Assembly (NCBI RefSeq): GCF_004151105.1
Contig: NZ_PHRF01000005.1
Span: 124,001-188,000 of the forward strand
Origin: Streptomyces sp. L-9-10
GTDB lineage: Bacteria > Actinomycetota > Actinomycetes > Streptomycetales > Streptomycetaceae
Reading direction: 5' to 3'
Length of the DNA: 64,000 nucleotides
Shown: in pieces, positions 43,322-50,295 of the stretch
Numbering within the stretch: position 1 is the stretch's first letter
How the letters are laid out: every line of letters starts with the position of its first letter
Position numbers and translations under genes: made by a program
The notes under the pieces: generated by a model
Seen by the model: only the letters and a program-made list of their open reading frames with translations
Database searches by the model: none
What the model was told of the DNA's origin: nothing

Positions 43322-44248
43322 ATGACGCTCCTGTCGACGCCCGCGAAGGCAGCACCACCACCCCGCCCACGAGCGCGGTCACACGTCCGCAAGCAGGCCC
43401 TCATCGGCTGGGGATTCGCCGGTCCGTTCGTCGCCGTCTTCGCGCTCGTCTTCCTCGCGCCGATCGGATACGCCCTGTATCTGAGCCTGTTCCGCGACCG
43501 GCTGATCGGCGGCACGTCGTTCGTGGGCCTGGACAACTACGCCCAGGCGCTGACCGATGCGCGGTTCTGGGAAGGACTGACCAGGGTCGGACTCTTCCTT
43601 GCCGTACAGGTGCCGATCATGCTGGGTATCGCGCTGCTGGTGGCGCTCGCGATCGACAGCGGCCGGTTGTACGGCAAGAGCTTCTTCCGTATCTCGGTCT
43701 TCCTGCCGTATGCAGTACCGGCCGTGGTCGCCAGCCTCATGTGGGGCTTCATCTACGGCACCAGATTCGGACTGGTGGGCAACATCAATGACACCTTCGC
43801 CGTCTCACTGCCCGACCCTCTCTCCCCTTCGCTCGTGCTCGCCTCCATAGGCAACATCGTGACCTGGGAGTTCGTGGGGTACAACATGCTGATCTTCTAC
43901 TCCGCGCTCAAGATCGTCCCACGATCGCTGTACGAGGCGGCGGCGATCGACGGAGCCGGCGAGTGGCGGGTCGTGACCGCGATCAAGCTGCCGGCCATCC
44001 GCGGCTCCCTGGTCATCGCGACGATCTTCTCGATCATCGGAAGTTTCCAGCTCTTCAACGAGCCGAGCATTCTGCAGAAGCTCGCCCCCAACGCGATCAC
44101 AAGCGATTTCACTCCCAACCTCTACACCTACTCGCTGTCCTTCTCCGGCCGGCAGCACAACTACGCAGCGACCGTGGCGATCGTGATGGGTGTCATCACC
44201 GCGATCATCGCCTACGCCGTCCAGCTGCGCGGCATGCGGAAGGGCTGA
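43322..44248 (+). CDS. CUT1 ABC transporter permease, MalF-like
   Basis: 308 residues from the ATG at 43322. It has six transmembrane helices, with the family N-terminus (GPFVAVFALVFLAPIGYALY) and an EAA loop (LYEAAAIDGAGEWRVVTAIK) that contacts the ATPase. It forms half of the channel for an oligosaccharide importer. It is the first gene of an operon that has no ATPase gene; Streptomyces CUT1 systems generally share MsiK encoded elsewhere. It is followed after three bases by the partner permease. Confidence 0.9.
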   Translation: MTLLSTPAKAAPPPRPRARSHVRKQALIGWGFAGPFVAVFALVFLAPIGYALYLSLFRDRLIGGTSFVGLDNYAQALTDARFWEGLTRVGLFLAVQVPIMLGIALLVALAIDSGRLYGKSFFRISVFLPYAVPAVVASLMWGFIYGTRFGLVGNINDTFAVSLPDPLSPSLVLASIGNIVTWEFVGYNMLIFYSALKIVPRSLYEAAAIDGAGEWRVVTAIKLPAIRGSLVIATIFSIIGSFQLFNEPSILQKLAPNAITSDFTPNLYTYSLSFSGRQHNYAATVAIVMGVITAIIAYAVQLRGMRKG

Positions 44249-44251
44249 GCC

Positions 44252-45223
44252 ATGAGCGCGCACGTCTCCAGCGTCCCCCCGACCTCCACCGGCCCCACGG
44301 AACCGACCGGTTCGCCCGGGACGGCCCGTACCGGCCACGCCCCGGTCCGGTCCCGCCGCCGTCACCCCCGCACTCCGCTCAATCCCCGCCCCAGCGTCCC
44401 TCTCACCCTCCTGGTCGGGCTGGTCCTCGTCTACACACTGCTGCCGCTCGCCTGGCTGGTCATCAACGCGACCAAGGACCAGGAGGGCCTGCTCGACTCC
44501 TTCGGACTGTGGTTCGGCAAGGACTTCAACCTCTGGGACAACATCTCCCGCACGCTGTCCTACGACGACGGCGTCTTCGTCCGCTGGCTGCTGAACACCC
44601 TGCTGTACGTCGCCGTGGGAGCGGGCGGCGCCACGGTCCTCGCCGTCCTGGGCGGCTACGCACTCGCCACGTACGAATTCCCCGGCCGCCGCGCCGTGTT
44701 CGCGGTCGTCCTCGGGGCCGTGGCCGTGCCGGGCACGGCCCTGGCGGTGCCGACGTTCCTGATGTTCAGCGGTATGGGACTGACCAACACCCCCTGGGCC
44801 GTCATCATCCCCTCGCTCATCTCACCGTTCGGGCTCTACCTGATGTGGGTGTTCGCCGCCGAGGCCGTACCCGTCGAGCTCCTCGAAGCGGCCCGCATCG
44901 ACGGCTCCGGTGAGCTGCGTACGTTCTTCCGCATCGCACTGCCGCTGCTGATGCCGGGCACGGTCACCGTGCTGCTGTTCTCCATGGTCGCGACCTGGAA
45001 CAACTACTTTCTGCCACTGATCATGATCAAGGACCCGGACTGGTATCCGCTCACGCTCGGGCTCAACGCCTGGAACGCCCAGGCACAGACCGCGGGCGGC
45101 GAGGCCGTCTTCGATCTCATCATCACCGGCTCCCTGCTCACGATCGCCCCGATCGTCGCGATCTTCCTCCTGCTCCAGCGCTACTGGCAGTCCGGCCTGG
45201 CCGCGGGCAGCGTCAAGGAATGA
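44252..45223 (+). CDS. CUT1 ABC transporter permease, MalG-like
   Basis: 323 residues from the ATG at 44252. A 40-residue hydrophilic Pro/Thr/Arg-rich N-terminus precedes six helices. The EAA motif is LLEAARIDGSGELRTFFRIALPLL. It pairs with the preceding permease. The binding protein follows 94 bp later, an order (permeases before binding protein) opposite to the common CUT1 arrangement. Confidence 0.9.
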   Translation: MSAHVSSVPPTSTGPTEPTGSPGTARTGHAPVRSRRRHPRTPLNPRPSVPLTLLVGLVLVYTLLPLAWLVINATKDQEGLLDSFGLWFGKDFNLWDNISRTLSYDDGVFVRWLLNTLLYVAVGAGGATVLAVLGGYALATYEFPGRRAVFAVVLGAVAVPGTALAVPTFLMFSGMGLTNTPWAVIIPSLISPFGLYLMWVFAAEAVPVELLEAARIDGSGELRTFFRIALPLLMPGTVTVLLFSMVATWNNYFLPLIMIKDPDWYPLTLGLNAWNAQAQTAGGEAVFDLIITGSLLTIAPIVAIFLLLQRYWQSGLAAGSVKE

Positions 45224-45317
45224 CCCCGGCCCCACCCGTTCTCCCCGTCCCCCTCCCCGCGTCCGCCCCCGCTTCTGCCCCCTCTCCCACCCGCACACCG
45301 AACCAGGAGCACCACCC

Positions 45318-46652
45318 ATGAGAACGAACAGCACCCGACGGCTTCTCGGTGCCGTCGCCACGGCCTGTGTGATGGCCCTCGGCGCCACCGCCTGCGGCTC
45401 GTCCGACCCGGCCACCGACGGCGGCGGCAAGAAGGACGTCAAGTCCGCGCTGGAGAAGGGCGGCAAGGTGACGGTATGGGCATGGGAGCCCACACTGAAG
45501 AAGGCGGTGGCCGGCTTCGAGAAGAAGTACCCCAAGGTCGACGTCGAACTCGTCAACGCCGGCACCGGCGACAAGCAGTACACCGCGCTGCAGAACGTCA
45601 TCACCGCCGGCTCCGGCGCCCCCGACGTGGCGCAGGTCGAGTACTACGCCGTCGGCCAGTTCGCCATCGGCAAGTCCCTGGAGGACCTCGGGAGCTACGG
45701 TGCGACCGCGTACGACAAGACCTTCACCACCGGTCCGTGGAACGCCGTGAAGTACGACAAGTCCATCTACGCCCTGCCGATGGACTCGGGTCCCATGGCG
45801 CTGTTCTACAACAAGAAGGTCTTCGACAAGCACGGCGTCAAGGTCCCGGTCACCTGGGACGAGTACGTCGAGGCGGCGCGCACCCTGCACAAGGCCGATC
45901 CCGAGATCTTCATCACCAACGACACGGGCGACGCGGGCGCCACCACCAGCCTCATCTGGCAGGCCGGGGGCCGCCCTTACAAGACCGAGGGCACCGACGT
46001 CTCGATCGACTTCGGGGACGCAGGCACCAAGACCTACACGAACACCTGGCAGAAGCTGCTCACCGAGGACCTGATCGCTCCGGTCAGCTCATGGAGCGAC
46101 GAGTGGTACAAGGGCCTGGCCGACGGCAGCATCGCCACACTGGCCATAGGCGCCTGGATGCCCGCCAGCTTCACCTCGGGCGTCGCGTCCGCCTCCGGTG
46201 ACTGGCGCGTGGCACCCCTCCCGCAGTGGACCGAGGGCGACAAGACCGGCGCCGAGAACGGTGGCAGCTCCCTCGCCGTACCGAAGGCCGCCAAGAACAA
46301 GGAACTGGCCTACGCCTTCGTCGAGTACGCGACCACGGGCGCCGGTGCCTCGGCCCGCGTCGCCGAGGGCTCGTTCCCCGCCACCAAGGGGGACCTGGGG
46401 TCGAAGACGTTCCTGGACGCCGCGTTCCCCTACTTCGGCGGCCAGCGGGCGAACAGGATCTTCGCGGACGCGGCCGGCAACGTCGGCACCGACTGGTCGT
46501 ACCTGCCGTACCAGGTCTACGCGAACTCCATCTTCAACGACACCGTGGGCAAGGCCTACATCTCCTCGACCCCCCTCAGCAAGGGGCTGGAGGACTGGCA
46601 GCAGGCGAGCATCACATACGGCACCGACCAGGGGTTCAGCGTCAACAAGTAG
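45318..46652 (+). CDS. CUT1 substrate-binding lipoprotein
   Basis: 444 residues from the ATG at 45318. It has lipobox GATAC (Cys26), then a Lys-rich linker and the SBP_bac_1 fold opening GGKVTVWAWEPTLKKAVAGF. ITAGSGAPDVAQVEYYAVGQ and PMALFYNKKVFDKHGVKVPVTWDEY are typical of family 1 binding proteins that take oligosaccharides or their aldonates. It is anchored outside the membrane. Given its neighbours, a galactose-containing oligosaccharide is the most likely ligand. A hairpin at 46668-46699 ends the operon. Confidence 0.9.
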   Translation: MRTNSTRRLLGAVATACVMALGATACGSSDPATDGGGKKDVKSALEKGGKVTVWAWEPTLKKAVAGFEKKYPKVDVELVNAGTGDKQYTALQNVITAGSGAPDVAQVEYYAVGQFAIGKSLEDLGSYGATAYDKTFTTGPWNAVKYDKSIYALPMDSGPMALFYNKKVFDKHGVKVPVTWDEYVEAARTLHKADPEIFITNDTGDAGATTSLIWQAGGRPYKTEGTDVSIDFGDAGTKTYTNTWQKLLTEDLIAPVSSWSDEWYKGLADGSIATLAIGAWMPASFTSGVASASGDWRVAPLPQWTEGDKTGAENGGSSLAVPKAAKNKELAYAFVEYATTGAGASARVAEGSFPATKGDLGSKTFLDAAFPYFGGQRANRIFADAAGNVGTDWSYLPYQVYANSIFNDTVGKAYISSTPLSKGLEDWQQASITYGTDQGFSVNK

Positions 46653-46904
46653 TCCGGTCACGCGTCGGCGGCCGTACCGGACCCCTCCGGCACGGCCGCG
46701 CGACCGACCACCTCGCCGTGTCGCTGTGACGACGCGGACGACGCGGACGACGCGGACGGCGACGCCTGCGGAGAAGACGGCGACGGCGGACAGTTGCCGA
46801 CCGCCGGCACGTCCCGCGTACCCGCCCCTCCGCATGACACGACCCCGGGGACGGCCCCGGGGTCGGCGACTTCGTACGACACGACACCACACCGAGGAGA
46901 AGAG
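46653..46904. other. Intergenic region with hairpin and 9-bp repeats
   Basis: 252 bp. A hairpin (46668-46699) and a short GACGACGCG tandem repeat (three perfect copies, 46728-46754) precede the promoter of the secreted GH35. No LacI-type operator is visible here. Confidence 0.55.
46668..46699 (+). terminator. Hairpin terminator after the CUT1 operon
   Basis: 13-bp stem GCGGCCGTACCGG / CCGGCACGGCCGC with one mismatch and a 6-base loop, 16 bp past the stop. Confidence 0.7.
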
Positions 46905-49661
46905 ATGGACTACTCGTCGTACATCCGACCCGAGGCCGTCAGCCGTCGGGGGGCGATGAAACTGCTGGGCGCCGGTGCGGCGGCGGTCGCCGCCGGCCCC
47001 GTCCTCGGTGGGCTGCCGCGGCCCTCCGAAGCGCTGGCGGCCGATCGCGCGGCGGCAGAGCCCGTGATGCTGGTCAATGTGCGCAGCGGCCTCCGGCTCG
47101 ATGTCGAGGGCGGGTCCGCTGCCGACGGTGCCGCGGTCATCCAGTGGAAGGCCACCGGTGCCACCAACCAGCTGTGGTCGCCAACCCAGGTGGGCGGCGG
47201 GTGGGTGACGATCGGCTCGGTGGCGTCGGCCAGGGTCCTCGACGTGTACGGGGGCCGGACCGTCGACGGCTCGCAGGTGATCCAGTGGCAGGGCAACGGC
47301 GGAACCAACCAGCAGTGGCGCCTGGACGATGCGGGCCAGGGCCGGGTGAAGATCGTCAGCAGGCCCAGCGGCAAGCTCCTCTCGGTGGCGGGGTCCGCCA
47401 CCACCGGCGGCGCGACGATCGAGATCCGTTCCGACACCGCGGACCCGAGTCAGCTGTGGAAGGTCGTGCCCTCGCTCGGCTATCACCTGGACGTGGCGGC
47501 AGCCGAGCCGAGGACCGACACGGCGCTGGCCAACGCCGGAGGAGCCGGCGCGGGGGTCGCCTACGGCGTCACACGCAACGCCTGGTCCAGAAACGGGCAA
47601 GCCTGGTATCCGGTCAGCGGCGAGTTCCACTACGTCCGCCACCCCGCTCACCGCTGGGAGCGCGAGCTGGGCAAGATGCGCGCGGCCGGACTCGACACCG
47701 TGGCCACGTACCTGTTCTGGAACCACCACGAGGAGCCGCAGGGCACCTGGGACTGGACGGGCCACAAGGACCTTCGCGCGTTCGTGACCGCCGCCCAGCG
47801 ACAGGGACTACTGGTCTGGCTGCGTGTCGGCCCGTACATCAACGCGGAAGCCACCAACGGGGGCATCCCTTCTTTCGCCCTGTCCGGAAAGCGCACCGAC
47901 GATCCGGGTTACCTGGCCAAGGTCGGGTCCTACTTCTCCCGGATCGCGGACCAGGTCCAGGGGTTGTTCGTCAAGGACGGCGGGCCCATCGTCGGAATCC
48001 AGCTGGAGAACGAATTCGCCTCCGGCGACCCGGCCCACATCACCACCCTGCGTCGGATGTGCGTGGAGCGCGGGTTGGTGGTGCCGTACTACACGGTCAC
48101 GGCCAACTCCAACTTCGACAAGGACACCGCGATTCCGCTGCAGGGCGCCTACTGCTACCGCGGGTGGGAGGCCAATGGCGGGACCTCCCCCGTGTCCGGG
48201 TTCATCTACGGCACCGACGAGTGGACCGCCAACACCGACATCGGCGAGGCGAGGTACAACACCCTCGACTACCCGCGCGGGTTCTGCGAACTGGGCACCG
48301 GCAGTCCGATGCGCGGCACCAGCCGCTTCCGCGTCGAGCGTGAGCACGTGGTGGCGCACGCCTACGACTGTGTCGGCCGGGGCGCGAACTACCTGGGCTA
48401 CTACATGTTCCATGGCGGGACCCAGACAGCCGGTCTGAACGGAGACTGGGCGCTCACCTACGACTTCCAGGCCCCGCTGGGCGAGTTCGGCCAGACCAGG
48501 GACTCCTACCGGTACTACCGGCGGCTGCACACCTTCACCGCCGGCTACACCGAGGAACTCGTCAGGACCCGGGTCAGCCGCGACCCCGGACAGATCATGG
48601 ACCCGGCGCAGACCAGCCGGCTGCGGTACATCGGCCGCTTCGACACCGCCGGCCGCGGTTTCGTGTTCGTCAACAACACCCAGCGCAATGTCACTCTGTC
48701 CAGCCGCGACGACATGCAGATCCAGGTACACACGGCCGACGGGACGGTCACACTGCCCGACAAGCCCCTGACCATGCCGAAGGACCGCTGCAACGCGTTC
48801 CCCGTCATGACCGATCTGAACGGCGTCGACCTGCGCTGGGCCACCGTCGAACCCCTGGCGAAGGTGTCCGGCGACGACGTCCCCACCTTCGTCTACTGGG
48901 CACCGGACTGGACCGACCGGGCGCTCGCCTTCGACGCGTCCGTCGTCCTCACCCGCGAGTCGGGATCCTTCACCCAGACGGTGACCGGCACCGAGCGGAT
49001 CGCGCGTGTCCCGGCCGGGCGGCGCACTTCCCTCCTGGTGCGCGGGGCCGGCACACAGGCCCCCCGCGCGCGGATCGTCGTCCTGAGCGAGGCCGAGTCA
49101 CTCGACGCGGTGGTCGCCCCGCTCAACGGACGCGACCGGCTGATCATCACGAGGAAGGCCCAGCTTTCCGGGCTGGCACCGACCGCGCGGTTCACCGCCC
49201 GTGCGGGGAGCGTCATCACCGCCGACATCCTGCCGGCGGGCGGTCTCGCTCCGAGGGCCGGATGGGACAGGGCTCAGGGCAGTGCCCCCTTCGCGCGCTA
49301 CACCTTCCGGCTCGGCGCCTCCCCCGCCGCCCCGAAGGTCACGGCCGCGGGCACCGGACGGTGGCGCATCACCAGCGACCCCGCGGACCTGGCCGACCTG
49401 ACCGAAGCTCAGCTGATCCTGGATTACCGGGGCGGCGAAGCGACCTTGACCGGAGCGGGAACGAAGATCACGAACGACCTCTATCACGGCGAGACCTGGA
49501 CCATCGACCTGAAGAACCTTACCGACACCGATCGCGCTGACCTCCTGGTCGACGTATCCGCATGGGACGACGCGATCGACGGCGTCACACGCCCGTCCGG
49601 CACCATGCCGAGTCTGCCCGGGTGGACCTGGAACCCGATGCGTGAGGCGGTCTGGGCCTGA
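46905..49661 (+). CDS. Secreted GH35 beta-galactosidase with N-terminal ricin-type lectin
   Basis: 918 residues from the ATG at 46905, with GAGGAG upstream. A Tat leader (AVSRRGAMKLLGAGAAAVAA) is followed by a beta-trefoil lectin domain (about 53-190, QxW motifs). The GH35 barrel (about 215-530) has SGEFHYVRHPAHRWERELGK and acid/base Glu370 in GIQLENEFASGD; the likely nucleophile is Glu462 in GFCELGTG. C-terminal beta-sandwich domains follow to 918. It should remove terminal galactose from arabinogalactan outside the cell, complementing the cytoplasmic GH35 at 35967. Its nucleophile region differs from the canonical TEFW, so it is a divergent GH35 subgroup. Confidence 0.88.
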   Translation: MDYSSYIRPEAVSRRGAMKLLGAGAAAVAAGPVLGGLPRPSEALAADRAAAEPVMLVNVRSGLRLDVEGGSAADGAAVIQWKATGATNQLWSPTQVGGGWVTIGSVASARVLDVYGGRTVDGSQVIQWQGNGGTNQQWRLDDAGQGRVKIVSRPSGKLLSVAGSATTGGATIEIRSDTADPSQLWKVVPSLGYHLDVAAAEPRTDTALANAGGAGAGVAYGVTRNAWSRNGQAWYPVSGEFHYVRHPAHRWERELGKMRAAGLDTVATYLFWNHHEEPQGTWDWTGHKDLRAFVTAAQRQGLLVWLRVGPYINAEATNGGIPSFALSGKRTDDPGYLAKVGSYFSRIADQVQGLFVKDGGPIVGIQLENEFASGDPAHITTLRRMCVERGLVVPYYTVTANSNFDKDTAIPLQGAYCYRGWEANGGTSPVSGFIYGTDEWTANTDIGEARYNTLDYPRGFCELGTGSPMRGTSRFRVEREHVVAHAYDCVGRGANYLGYYMFHGGTQTAGLNGDWALTYDFQAPLGEFGQTRDSYRYYRRLHTFTAGYTEELVRTRVSRDPGQIMDPAQTSRLRYIGRFDTAGRGFVFVNNTQRNVTLSSRDDMQIQVHTADGTVTLPDKPLTMPKDRCNAFPVMTDLNGVDLRWATVEPLAKVSGDDVPTFVYWAPDWTDRALAFDASVVLTRESGSFTQTVTGTERIARVPAGRRTSLLVRGAGTQAPRARIVVLSEAESLDAVVAPLNGRDRLIITRKAQLSGLAPTARFTARAGSVITADILPAGGLAPRAGWDRAQGSAPFARYTFRLGASPAAPKVTAAGTGRWRITSDPADLADLTEAQLILDYRGGEATLTGAGTKITNDLYHGETWTIDLKNLTDTDRADLLVDVSAWDDAIDGVTRPSGTMPSLPGWTWNPMREAVWA

Positions 49662-49670
49662 CAACTCCTC

Positions 49671-49705
49671 GGCCCCGCCGTGAAACCGGCGACCACGACG
49701 GGGCC
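49671..49705 (+). terminator. Hairpin terminator after secreted GH35
   Basis: 12-bp stem GGCCCCGCCGTG / CACGACGGGGCC with one mismatch and an 11-base loop, 9 bp past the stop. Confidence 0.75.
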
Positions 49706-49805
49706 TCCCCGGGATTCCCGGTGCCGTGAGCACCGGTTGGCGATCTTCACGCGAACCCCACACTTTGTCATGTACGCAACAATCTGAATATCGACAAGTC
49801 AACCC

Positions 49806-49817
49806 GTTCGATCGAAC
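49806..49817. promoter_or_regulatory. 12-bp palindrome GTTCGATCGAAC
   Basis: A perfect palindrome in a locally AT-richer stretch about 350 bp upstream of the promoter at 50169. It could be an operator for an unidentified regulator. Confidence 0.35.
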
Positions 49818-50168
49818 ACGCTCCGGCTGCTCACCCCCGAAGAAGCCGGAGAGGGTTCCGGGTTGCCCTTCACGGAGAACCGGCTCGGGCCGGGCCGTGG
49901 TCCCGCCCATAGCGGTGGTTGCGTGAACGCCCGGGGTGGTGGAGCTGTCGCGCAACAGACAAGCGCAGGACGCTTGGTGGCCATCGGTCGCGGCTCACGG
50001 ACGGGCGGTCCGGCACGCCTGCGCTTCGCGGACGCCCTGGCTCGCCGGCCCTGATCCCGGCGAACGCGCCCGTGACGGGACATCAGGCCCGGAAGGGACG
50101 GGCCTGCGGGGCCGGGATGCCTCACGTTTCCTGTGCGTTTCGTCCTGTCGGGCGGTTGTGCGGAGAAC

Positions 50169-50198
50169 TTGAAAAGATCGCTGATAATTTTGTATGAC
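50169..50198 (+). promoter_or_regulatory. Candidate vegetative promoter (TTGAAA-N18-TATGAC)
   Basis: TTGAAA at 50169-50174 and TATGAC at 50193-50198 with 18-bp spacing, in a short AT-rich island. It implies a leader of about 90 nt before the ATG at 50296. Confidence 0.5.
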
Positions 50199-50295
50199 CG
50201 CAAGGGCCGCAAAGCGGCTGGGGGGATGGCAGCCGCGTCAGCGGCAGCTGTGTCGACCCGAAGGGGCCGCACGTAGTGGGGAGTGAGACCCAGCC

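Larger units (their letters stand above)
49706..50295. other. Long 5' region of the penicillin-binding protein gene
   Basis: 590 bp without a supported gene. It contains a 12-bp palindrome GTTCGATCGAAC (49806-49817), the promoter at 50169-50198 and small GCCGC-aaa-GCGGC hairpins downstream of it. I looked for a c-di-AMP (ydaO-type) riboswitch, common before Streptomyces wall hydrolases, and did not find its conserved core. Confidence 0.55.

Noticed and set aside
46728..46754. GACGACGCG repeat as a coding or regulatory array
   Set aside because: Only three copies, no ORF context and no match to the LacI operator.
49900..50295. Riboswitch (c-di-AMP type) before the penicillin-binding protein
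   Set aside because: The conserved core expected for a ydaO-type element is not visible; only simple hairpins occur.
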